Below, piece after piece: positions 1 through 6,068 of a DNA stretch of 6,649 nucleotides. Every line of letters starts with the position of its first letter. Within the stretch, counting starts at the first letter, position 1. This DNA comes from Chloroflexi bacterium RBG_19FT_COMBO_55_16 (GTDB taxonomy: Bacteria > Chloroflexota > Anaerolineae > Anaerolineales > UBA4823): positions 1 through 6,649 of the forward strand of contig MGOK01000011.1 of the NCBI GenBank assembly GCA_001795335.1. The letters are read 5' to 3'. The notes below the pieces were generated by a model. The model searched no databases and was not told where the DNA came from. It was given only the letters and a program-made list of their open reading frames with translations. The translations under genes were made by a program, and so were the position numbers.

Positions 1-2
1 AG

Positions 3-1142
3 GCAGAACCCAGCGGCTCCGGTTGGCATGCTACGGATACCGGCTATTACCTGGGCATCTTTTGGGAAGGCATGCCAGATCTGAATTACACAAACCCGGC
101 AGTTACGATGCAAATGCAGGATATCGTCCGCTATTGGCTGCAAGACATCGGAGTCGATGGATTCCGGTTAGATGCTGCCAAGCATTTGATCGAGGAAGGT
201 ACTCTCCAATCCCATTCCAAGGCGACCCATGACTGGTATAAGGACTTTCGCCAATTTTACAAAAGCCTGAATCCGCAAGCCATAACTGTAGGGGAGGTGT
301 GGGACAGTAGTGTGGCAGCCAGCAAGTACATAACTGGAGACGAGTTTGATCTGGCTTTTGATTTTGACCTGGCAGAATCGTTGGTTACCAGCGCACGACT
401 TGGTAGAGCTGAGCAAGTTTCCAGGATAATGAGCAGAGATTGGGGTCTGTTCCCACCGGGACAATTCGCAACCTTCTTGACCAATCATGATCAGGACCGA
501 TCGATTTTGCTTTTTAGGGAGGAGATAGGTAAAGCAAAAAGCGCAGCCTCAGCGCTGCTTACTTTGCCTGGAGCGCCGTTTATTTACTACGGTGAAGAGA
601 TTGGTATGTTTGGTAAGAAACCAGATGAAATGATCCGGACACCTATGCAATGGACGGCAGATGAGAATGCGGGCTTCACTGATGGTGTACCGTGGATATC
701 TGTTTATCCGGATTTTGCCGCGGGAAAAAACGTTGCGGATGAGTCCGCTGACCCTGATTCCCTATTGTCCCACTATCGCAAACTTATTCATTTGCGCAAC
801 CAGCACGTTGCATTGCGCGTCGGTGATTACTTCCCCGTAGAGGTGGATAACGAAGCGATTTTTACTTATTTGCGCGCCAGTAAAGAGGAGGTGGTGCTGG
901 TTATTCTTAACTTAGGGAAAGACCCGATCAACGAATTTTACTTAACTTTAGGTCAAGGACCTCTCAAAGAGGCTTATGAGGCGGTTGTGATATTTGGGGA
1001 AGATAGGATGGCTGAGGACGAGGTGCTTACCTCGCCTGTGATCAATGCGAAAGGAGGCTTTGATACATACAAACCATTAGTAGCGAACCAAACTTTACCA
1101 GCCAATTGCAGTCTTATCGTCCAATTGCGACCGATAAAATAA
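3..1142 (+). CDS. GH13 alpha-amylase family glycosidase, 5'-truncated
   Basis: This enzyme hydrolyses (or transfers) alpha-glucosidic bonds in starch-like glucans by the retaining GH13 mechanism. The frame is open from the window edge and ends at TAA; 379 residues are visible, so the N-terminal part of the (beta/alpha)8 barrel, with conserved region I and any signal peptide, is missing. The first ATG in frame, at 72, lies inside the motif MPDLN and is not the true start. Numbering from that Met, GFRLDAAKH (30-38) carries the nucleophile Asp34, GEVWD (74-78) the acid/base Glu75, and TNHDQDR (137-143) the transition-state Asp140. GAPFIYYGEE (167-176) is the usual late-barrel motif, and the last ~100 residues fit the C-terminal beta-sandwich. 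MPDLN in region V is the signature I associate with subfamily GH13_36, intermediate between oligo-1,6-glucosidases (QPDLN) and neopullulanases (MPKLN). All visible catalytic residues are intact. The exact substrate and cellular location cannot be read from this part. The family call is very secure, the subfamily moderately so. Confidence 0.95.
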   Translation, partial: AEPSGSGWHATDTGYYLGIFWEGMPDLNYTNPAVTMQMQDIVRYWLQDIGVDGFRLDAAKHLIEEGTLQSHSKATHDWYKDFRQFYKSLNPQAITVGEVWDSSVAASKYITGDEFDLAFDFDLAESLVTSARLGRAEQVSRIMSRDWGLFPPGQFATFLTNHDQDRSILLFREEIGKAKSAASALLTLPGAPFIYYGEEIGMFGKKPDEMIRTPMQWTADENAGFTDGVPWISVYPDFAAGKNVADESADPDSLLSHYRKLIHLRNQHVALRVGDYFPVEVDNEAIFTYLRASKEEVVLVILNLGKDPINEFYLTLGQGPLKEAYEAVVIFGEDRMAEDEVLTSPVINAKGGFDTYKPLVANQTLPANCSLIVQLRPIK

Positions 1143-1186
1143 TTGTCTGTAAGCTTAAGAGGGTGATGGTTTTGAAAAGGGAATGA

Positions 1187-1204
1187 TTTTGAATTCAAAA
1201 GGAG
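1187..1204 (+). promoter_or_regulatory. mscL ribosome-binding site overlapping a perfect palindrome
   Basis: AAAAGGAG at 1197-1204 sits 8 nt before the ATG at 1213 and decides the mscL start. A perfect 14-bp palindrome, TTTTGAATTCAAAA (1187-1200), overlaps the A-rich half of this site. As RNA it could form only a weak 5-bp A/U-rich stem with an AAUU loop, so a regulatory role is speculative; the ribosome-binding site itself is clear. Confidence 0.7.
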
Positions 1205-1212
1205 AAAACATT

Positions 1213-1671
1213 ATGTGGAAAGATTTCAAAGAATTTGTCATGCGGGGAAATGTAGTTGACTTGGCCGTAGGTTTCATCATCGGGGCTGCCTTTGCTGCCA
1301 CTGTAAATTCCCTGGTGAAGGACATCATTATGCCTCCGGTTGGACTGCTTTTAGGGAAAGTAGATTTTTCCAATATGTTCTCGGTATTAGCAGCTGGAAG
1401 TACAGCCGGACCTTACGCCACCCTGGCAGATGCCCAAGCGGCAGGCGCTGTCACGCTCAATTACGGTATATTTATAAATCAAGTTATTTCGTTCTTAATT
1501 GTAGCCCTGGCGATATTTATGGTCGTGCGCGCCATGAACAGGCTACATGGCCTCAAGAAGGCTAAAGAGGCTGAACCAATAACCGAGCCGACCACCAAGA
1601 CATGTACCTATTGCATGGAAACGATCTCCATTAAAGCCACCCGCTGCCCGCATTGTACCTCCCAGTTGTAG
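1213..1671 (+). CDS. mscL: Large-conductance mechanosensitive channel MscL with C-terminal zinc ribbon
   Basis: MscL is an inner-membrane homopentameric channel that opens under high membrane tension and releases solutes during hypo-osmotic shock. The 152-residue protein starts [20 protein letters not shown], the classic amphipathic N-terminal helix and start of TM1 (about 14-44). A periplasmic loop follows (about 45-83, with [19 protein letters not shown]), then TM2 (about 84-107, ending in VVRAMNRL). The ATG at 1213 is chosen over the in-frame ATG at 1183 because it has AAAAGGAG 8 nt upstream and begins where family members begin; the earlier one would add ten unusual residues and has poor spacing to any Shine-Dalgarno. 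The odd part is the tail: after a short charged linker, C131-x2-C134 and C145-x2-C148 form a compact zinc ribbon where typical MscL proteins have a cytoplasmic helical bundle. The gene follows the amylase by 70 nt on the same strand; they may be cotranscribed, but the functions are unrelated. No clear promoter is visible in the gap. Confidence 0.96.
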   Translation: MWKDFKEFVMRGNVVDLAVGFIIGAAFAATVNSLVKDIIMPPVGLLLGKVDFSNMFSVLAAGSTAGPYATLADAQAAGAVTLNYGIFINQVISFLIVALAIFMVVRAMNRLHGLKKAKEAEPITEPTTKTCTYCMETISIKATRCPHCTSQL

Positions 1672-1755
1672 GCAGCTTTGGGGAGTTGGACGGTAGACAA
1701 TCAACCAAAGACGGTAGATGGATGAAAACGGATAATCTTAATCCCCCTCTTTTTT
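1672..1755. other. Convergent intergenic gap with a 9-bp direct repeat
   Basis: This 84-nt gap separates the 3' ends of mscL (+) and the sulfurtransferase gene (-). It contains GACGGTAGA twice, at 1689-1697 and 1710-1718, a 21-nt period. No strong GC-rich hairpin is present. No small gene with a ribosome-binding site is apparent. Confidence 0.6.
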
Positions 1756-1757
1756 TT
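1730..1757 (+). terminator. Weak candidate terminator downstream of mscL
   Basis: GGAT (1730-1733) and ATCC (1741-1744) can pair around a 7-nt loop, followed after a few bases by eight T (1750-1757). The stem is only 4 bp, so this is a poor intrinsic terminator. The T-run also overlaps the stop codon of the opposing sulfurtransferase gene. It is the only terminator-like element between the convergent genes; Rho-dependent termination or readthrough is equally possible. Confidence 0.25.
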
Positions 1758-2607
1758 ACCCCTTTTCCACGGGACGAGAAGGGTCAGTGATCCATTCGCT
1801 CCAAGAACCGGGATAAAGTCTGCCATCCCCCAGGCCTGAATGGGCTAAGGCCAGAAGGTTGTGAGTTGCGGTGACGCCTGAACCACAGTAGAAAATTGCA
1901 TTTTCAACTGGCGCAACGCCAAGCAAGGATTGGAACCGGGCACGTAACGCCTCGCGAGGCAGGAATCTACCTTCTGTGTCCAGGTTATCTGGATAGGGAG
2001 CAGAAATTGAGCCAGGGATATGTCCAGCAACCGGGTCGATGGTTTCGTTCTCACCACGATACCGGTCGACGGTGCGTGAGTCGAATAGCCTTGAATCCGG
2101 TTCGGAGATCCGCTCTAAGATTATCGCCGAATCGACAAACAAGTTTGGTTTCATCTGGGGGATAAAATTGCGTGGAGTCCGACGCTCAATCCCAGAGTGG
2201 ATTGGCTTTTCTTTATTAAGCCATGCTTGCCAACCACTGTCGAGAACGGCTTTGGATTCGTGTCCCAACCAATGTAGTATCCACCATAAACGGGCAGCCG
2301 CCATCGCTCCGCCAGATTCGTCATAAGCGATCACTTGGACGTCAGAATCGATCCCCCAATTGCTCAAGGTCTGGGTTATCCCTGTAATGGAAGGGAGCGG
2401 GTGACGGCCTGTAACTCCTTTAATCACCGGGCTGCATAAATCTTCGTCTAAATGCGCATATAAGCCTCCGGGGATATGCGCTGAGAAATAATCGCGCCGT
2501 CCGCGTTCGGGATCCGCCAGTGAAAAACGGCAGTCAATGATTGCCCAATCTGGATCGTTTAGATGTTCGGCGAGTTCGGTAATAGAGATCAATGTGGTAT
2601 AAGGCAT
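1756..2607 (-). CDS. 3-mercaptopyruvate/thiosulfate sulfurtransferase (two-domain rhodanese)
   Basis: The enzyme moves a sulfane sulfur from 3-mercaptopyruvate or thiosulfate to a thiophilic acceptor (cyanide, thiols, proteins) through a cysteine persulfide. The 283-residue protein has the usual tandem rhodanese fold. The catalytically silent N-terminal domain (about 5-130) has the DCRFSL...HIPGG block at 25-48 and a YDESGG loop at 95-100 in place of the active cysteine. The active C-terminal domain (about 155-280) has DSRTVDRYRG (176-185), GHIPGS (195-200) and the loop CGSGVTA with nucleophile Cys241. CGSGVTA rather than CRKGVTA is the pattern of mercaptopyruvate sulfurtransferases (SseA-like), so that substrate is favoured but not proven. 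Length and motifs are complete, and no signal peptide is seen, so it is probably cytosolic. The ATG is preceded by AAGGGGAA (2611-2618), which fills most of the 15-nt gap after the Usp gene. It is the last gene of a three-gene operon. Confidence 0.95.
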   Translation of the reverse strand: MPYTTLISITELAEHLNDPDWAIIDCRFSLADPERGRRDYFSAHIPGGLYAHLDEDLCSPVIKGVTGRHPLPSITGITQTLSNWGIDSDVQVIAYDESGGAMAAARLWWILHWLGHESKAVLDSGWQAWLNKEKPIHSGIERRTPRNFIPQMKPNLFVDSAIILERISEPDSRLFDSRTVDRYRGENETIDPVAGHIPGSISAPYPDNLDTEGRFLPREALRARFQSLLGVAPVENAIFYCGSGVTATHNLLALAHSGLGDGRLYPGSWSEWITDPSRPVEKG

Positions 2608-2622
2608 AGGTTCCCCTTATAT

Positions 2623-3462
2623 TTATCGAACGAGCAAGACCGCGCAGTCGGTTTCATTGACCAAGCTCAGGAGAATATCTTCAGGGAAGAACTGGCTATC
2701 GGCGGGCACCACCATAATTTCACAACCCTCCAGGCGCGCTAACCGGGCGAACTTTTGCCCATCTAACTCAGAAAGCCAGCGGTAATTGACCGGGATACCG
2801 GCTGGCTCCAGCAAGGTTTGAGCTTCCGATCGCAGTCGATCAGCCTCATCGTGGTCGGCAGCCAAGACCAACACGGTTAAAGGATTATCGGAAAGCCTTA
2901 ACATCCGGGCGATCGCCAGGGCTTTTCGACCGGAAGGGGAACCTTCGTATGCAACCATCAACGGCATCCCCGAACGCAAGTTGCGTTGTAAGAAAAGGGC
3001 CGGGAGGGGGGCATGCACGACCAGAGAACGTGCGGTTGAACCGAGCTGACGTTGACCAGACCAGCCAATCTTGCCGAGGATGATCAGGTCTGACTCGAGA
3101 GCCGCGCTCAGTAACTCCCCAGAAATGGCTCCGCGCATGGTACGGAATGACCAACGCAGGTTGGTGCGCTTGGCAAGCGTTGCCGTGGTTCGCTCAACCC
3201 ACCTGGCGTGAGCGCGCAATTCGAGGTCGATTTGCTGGCTATCCAGGTGGCGTGAGATGGCTGAGAAATATCCGATTTCTTGGGCGAAGGGAAATCCAGC
3301 TAGGCGGACTAGGTTGATGTCCTCGACAAACACGGCGACCAGCTCCGCTCCGTATTTGGCTGCCAGTTCTGCCGCAACCTCCAGGGCTGCCAGGCTTTGC
3401 GGGGAAGCGTCAAGCGCGACCAGGATACGATTGATATCTATGATCCGCTTAGAGGCGCTCAA
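2623..3462 (-). CDS. Two-domain universal stress protein (UspA family), TTG start
   Basis: Usp proteins are small cytoplasmic Rossmann-like alpha/beta proteins, often ATP-binding, induced in stress and stasis; their molecular target is usually unknown. The 279 residues hold two Usp domains. The first (about 11-160) begins RILVALDASPQS, the canonical first strand with Asp18, and has GKIG...GST (130-143), matching the family's ATP-loop G-x2-G-x9-G(S/T) except that seven rather than nine residues separate the second and third glycines. The second domain (about 166-279) begins PLMVAYEGSPSGRKAL and ends CAVLLVR but has no glycine loop, so it is probably not nucleotide-binding. The start is TTG: its last two bases are the first two of the TGA stop of the upstream protease gene (TTGA). 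AAGGAGG lies 7 nt before it, and no in-frame ATG lies nearby. Translational coupling to the protease is likely. Family assignment is firm; function is not. Confidence 0.92.
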   Translation of the reverse strand: MSASKRIIDINRILVALDASPQSLAALEVAAELAAKYGAELVAVFVEDINLVRLAGFPFAQEIGYFSAISRHLDSQQIDLELRAHARWVERTTATLAKRTNLRWSFRTMRGAISGELLSAALESDLIILGKIGWSGQRQLGSTARSLVVHAPLPALFLQRNLRSGMPLMVAYEGSPSGRKALAIARMLRLSDNPLTVLVLAADHDEADRLRSEAQTLLEPAGIPVNYRWLSELDGQKFARLARLEGCEIMVVPADSQFFPEDILLSLVNETDCAVLLVR

Positions 3463-3476
3463 GTGGCATCCTCCTT
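3459..3476 (-). promoter_or_regulatory. TTGA stop-start overlap with strong ribosome-binding site
   Basis: On the minus strand AAGGAGG (3476-3470) is followed by 7 nt and then TTGA, in which TTG (3462-3460) starts the Usp gene and TGA (3461-3459) ends the protease gene. An ATG directly abutting GGAGG is out of the Usp frame and would give only six codons, and its spacing is too short. The arrangement fits termination-reinitiation coupling and supports the TTG start. Confidence 0.8.
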
Positions 3477-5891
3477 CCCATCTTCTACTTCTCCTTCGTT
3501 TTTCTCAGCCAGTTTCGCCAGCCGTGCTTGCACCCGACCATTAACTGTGTTATCTGGATATTTTCCGTTTTCATCGGCTTCACCAGCTGGTATTCCGGTG
3601 AGCACTTCAATCCCCTGGTCGATCGTTGTAATAGGAAAGATGTGGAATTTTCTGGCAGCAACCGCATCGATGACCTCTTGTTTCAACATCAAGTGATTAA
3701 CATTGGAAATGGGGATCAACACGCCATGCTCTCCAGTTAAGCCACGTGCGTTGCAGATATCGAAGAAGCCTTCGATCTTCTCGTTTACCCCTCCAATCGC
3801 CTGCACCTGGCCATGCTGGTTGACTGAGCCGGTGACTGCCAGGGATTGTCTGATAGGCAGCTCAGCCAGGGCCGAAAGCAAGCTGTAAAGTTCGGCGGAG
3901 GAGGCGCTATCTCCCTCCACGCCGCTGTAAGATTGCTCGAAGACCAGGCTGGCCGAAAGTGAAAGGGGGGTCTCTGCAGCATACCGTGCTCCCAGGAAAC
4001 CAGACAAAATCAGAACGCCTTTTGAATGAATCGGGCCACTTAACTCTACCTCGCGTTCAATATTTACGACCTCACCCTTGCCCCTGCGAACGCGAGCGGT
4101 GATACGGCTGGGGGTGCCAAAGGCGAAATTCCCCATCTGGATCACCGATAAACCATTGACCTGCCCGACTTGGGATCCATCAGTTGCGATCATGATCGTT
4201 TCGCGCAGAATATTTTCCTGGTAACGTTCCTGCAGGCGGTCAGCACGGAAAATCCGGGCATCGATAGCTTTTTGAAGGTCAGAGGCTTGGATATTATGGT
4301 GGCCATGTTCACCAGCCCAATAATCACCTTCGCGCAGCAAGTCGATGACGTTCTTGACTTGAACGGAGAGCTTTTGTGCGTCGCCTGCCAGGCGAGCGCT
4401 ATGTTCGATTACACGCGCGACTGCAGCCCGGTCAAGCGGGCGTAAATGCTCCTTCCGCGCCAACGATCCAATCACCCGTGCGTATAGTTCTTCATTTTCC
4501 TCGTTGCGGGACATCTGGTCATCGAATTCCATCTGTACTTTAAAAAGTTCATCAAATTCTGGATCCAATTCTGAGAGCAAGTAGTAAAGTGGCCGGTCGC
4601 CGAGCAAAGCTACTTTGACGTTCAATGGAATCGGCTCTGGTTCGAGCGAAATGGTGCTGATCAAGCCTAGCATTTGACCTAAAGAGTCGAGGCGCGCCTG
4701 GCGAGACTCCAGGGACCGTTTGAGCGCGTCCCAGGCATAAGGCTGCAGCAGTACCTTGCGCGCGTCCAGGATCAAGTAACCGCCATTAGCAAGGTGTAAA
4801 GAACCGGGTTTGATCAAAATAAAATCGGCAACCAAGGCACCCATGTGAGCCATGTGTTCTACCCTGCCAATCAGGTTTTGGTAGGTGGGGTTATCTTCAT
4901 AAATGACTGGCGCACCCTGGGAGGCATGGTGGGCGACAAACAGGTTGACCTCATAACGCCGAAGAGGGGATAGTTCTCGACGGTTACGATCCATCACAGC
5001 AGGCATGGCCGGCTCGGATTCTCCTCCTGGACTCTGGTCGATCACCAAGAAATCGCTGGCGTGAGCGACGATGTCCCGCTGGACTGCATCGAGATAGCCA
5101 GGGACTTCGAGGATTTCGGCGTATTTCAGGTGCAACTCGTTCATTAAGCCGTTTACTGCAATTGTGGTGATTTCCTGGTTTAAACCCCTCACACGCTGGC
5201 GCATCTCGCGTTGCCAGACAGGAACCATCTGAAGCACTTTCTGCAATTGAGCCTGGAGTTCAGCTACATTTGATTCCAAACTCTGCCGCTCTTCCTCAGG
5301 TAGCTTCTGGAATTCCTCTGGTGGCATCACCTCACCATCCCGGACCGGTGCGAAGACAAGCCCACCGGGCGTGCGCAGGAGTGCCAGGCTTTGGTCTTTG
5401 GCGCGCGCCTGGATTTCATCCAAAGCCTTCTCGTTCCTCTCCTGAATCTCCTCTTCGACGACCTGGCGGCGCGCCCGATATTCGTCGCTTTCAAAAGCTG
5501 CTGATAGGGTCGTGCGCAATTCCTCAACGAATTGCGACATGTCATGTTGAAATTCTGTACCTTTGCCGGCTGGTAGCCTGATTGCATTGGGTTTATGTTC
5601 TTGCTCGAAGTTGTATACATAGCACCAATCATCCGGGGTTGGTTCCGATTTTGCCTGCTGTTCGAAGGAATGGGTCACCAACGAACGCTTTCCTGAGCCA
5701 GAGGGACCGAGGGCGAACAGGTTGTAACCATCCTTTTCCATCCCAATACTAAATTTGATAGCCTGGACCGCGCGGGGCTGTCCGATGATCTCCGAAAAAT
5801 CCGCCATCTCATCAGTGGTTTCGAAGCTGAATAATCCAGGATCGGTGTGTTTATACAGATCGCCAGGCGCTAAGGATTTGATTGTTGCCAT
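3459..5891 (-). CDS. Lon-like ATP-dependent serine protease (AAA_32 / Lon_C type)
   Basis: This is a single-chain ATP-dependent protease of the Lon superfamily (MEROPS S16), the soluble type with an AAA_32 module that also includes E. coli YcbZ/LonH. Such proteins assemble into rings that unfold and degrade proteins. The 810 residues show an N-terminal segment (1-60) leading to Walker A GPSGSGKRS (62-70, Lys68). A long, charged, largely helical insertion follows (about 115-285). The rest of the AAA module has a Walker B-like strand YLILDA (372-377) and a GDRPLYYLL block (431-439), followed by an alpha-helical lid (about 460-560). The C-terminal Lon protease domain (about 565-770) contains GPIHSKGVLILSGFLGARY and the catalytic dyad Ser662 in EGDSAS and Lys705 in GGVNEKIEGFF. 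Walker B ends Asp-Ala, not Asp-Glu. No transmembrane segment is visible, unlike archaeal LonB. AGGAGG (5901-5906) lies 9 nt before the ATG. It is the first gene of the operon with the Usp and sulfurtransferase genes. The catalytic residues are present, so an active enzyme is expected; substrates are unknown. Confidence 0.94.
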   Translation of the reverse strand: MATIKSLAPGDLYKHTDPGLFSFETTDEMADFSEIIGQPRAVQAIKFSIGMEKDGYNLFALGPSGSGKRSLVTHSFEQQAKSEPTPDDWCYVYNFEQEHKPNAIRLPAGKGTEFQHDMSQFVEELRTTLSAAFESDEYRARRQVVEEEIQERNEKALDEIQARAKDQSLALLRTPGGLVFAPVRDGEVMPPEEFQKLPEEERQSLESNVAELQAQLQKVLQMVPVWQREMRQRVRGLNQEITTIAVNGLMNELHLKYAEILEVPGYLDAVQRDIVAHASDFLVIDQSPGGESEPAMPAVMDRNRRELSPLRRYEVNLFVAHHASQGAPVIYEDNPTYQNLIGRVEHMAHMGALVADFILIKPGSLHLANGGYLILDARKVLLQPYAWDALKRSLESRQARLDSLGQMLGLISTISLEPEPIPLNVKVALLGDRPLYYLLSELDPEFDELFKVQMEFDDQMSRNEENEELYARVIGSLARKEHLRPLDRAAVARVIEHSARLAGDAQKLSVQVKNVIDLLREGDYWAGEHGHHNIQASDLQKAIDARIFRADRLQERYQENILRETIMIATDGSQVGQVNGLSVIQMGNFAFGTPSRITARVRRGKGEVVNIEREVELSGPIHSKGVLILSGFLGARYAAETPLSLSASLVFEQSYSGVEGDSASSAELYSLLSALAELPIRQSLAVTGSVNQHGQVQAIGGVNEKIEGFFDICNARGLTGEHGVLIPISNVNHLMLKQEVIDAVAARKFHIFPITTIDQGIEVLTGIPAGEADENGKYPDNTVNGRVQARLAKLAEKNEGEVEDGKEDAT

Positions 5892-5916
5892 GAATTATGC
5901 CCTCCTGCTCTCGGCA

Positions 5917-5954
5917 GTTGTGATGAATCGAAAGGTTTCATTGTTGTGATTAAT
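5917..5954. repeat. Imperfect 12-bp direct repeat upstream of the protease gene
   Basis: GTTGTGATGAAT and GTTGTGATTAAT are 26 nt apart start to start and differ at one position. They lie 26 and 52 nt upstream of the protease ATG. The distal copy touches the possible leftward -10 box, a position suitable for a repressor, but no regulator is identifiable and coincidence is possible. Confidence 0.4.
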
Positions 5955-5979
5955 TTTACCCCACTGGTAATAGGTTTTT

Positions 5980-5997
5980 ATAGATCAGCCGGTCTAT
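5980..5997. promoter_or_regulatory. Operator-like inverted repeat in divergent region
   Basis: ATAGA (5980-5984) and TCTAT (5993-5997) are perfect 5-bp arms around an 8-nt centre. TCTATC recurs at 6011-6016, adjoining the rightward -35. The arms are short and AT-rich, so this is only a candidate site. Confidence 0.25.
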
Positions 5998-6006
5998 CTA
6001 CCCGAT

Positions 6007-6036
6007 TTGTTCTATCCATCTAAATAAGGATATAAT
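6007..6036 (+). promoter_or_regulatory. Sigma-70-type promoter for the GAF-domain gene
   Basis: A perfect -10 box TATAAT lies at 6031-6036. The best -35 is TTGTTC (6007-6012) at 18-nt spacing, which matches only the TTG half of the consensus. Transcription would begin near 6043, leaving a leader of about 26 nt with the ribosome-binding site AGGGGA at 6058-6063. Confidence 0.6.
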
Positions 6037-6068
6037 CAGTAGTAAATCAATCTGAACAGGGGAATACC

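Larger units (their letters stand above)
5892..6068. other. Divergent intergenic region between protease operon and GAF gene
   Basis: This 177-nt region must carry the promoters for both transcription directions. Rightward there is a clear TATAAT. Leftward the best -10-like hexamer is TAAAAT (minus strand, 5958-5953), without a recognisable -35, so the operon promoter is uncertain. Two near-identical 12-mers, GTTGTGATGAAT (5917-5928) and GTTGTGATTAAT (5943-5954), match at 11 of 12 positions. An inverted repeat ATAGA-N8-TCTAT lies at 5980-5997. I see no CIRCE element. Confidence 0.6.

Noticed and set aside
168..488. 106-codon open frame antisense to the amylase
   Set aside because: It lies wholly inside a clear GH13 coding region, resembles no known family, and is a mirror of the real frame.
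1183..1212. An earlier in-frame ATG that would extend MscL by ten residues
   Set aside because: Its only purine-rich upstream stretch is too close to the ATG, and the extension is absent from typical MscL. The ATG at 1213 has a proper ribosome-binding site.
1689..1718. Two GACGGTAGA copies as a possible CRISPR-like or integration repeat
   Set aside because: There are only two 9-bp copies with 21-nt period, no further units, and no neighbouring recombinase or cas gene.
3452..3469. Six-codon ATG mini-ORF directly after the GGAGG before the Usp start
   Set aside because: There is no spacer between GGAGG and its ATG. The same GGAGG is ideally spaced for the TTG that opens the full-length Usp frame.
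5270..5581. 103-codon open frame antisense to the protease gene
   Set aside because: It is rich in Arg, Pro and Ser, as expected of a shadow frame, and overlaps well-conserved protease coding sequence.
5953..5981. TAAAAT with an upstream ATAAAA as the protease operon promoter
   Set aside because: The -35 match is poor and the region is AT-rich, so I mention it only as a possibility in the intergenic entry and do not list it as a feature.
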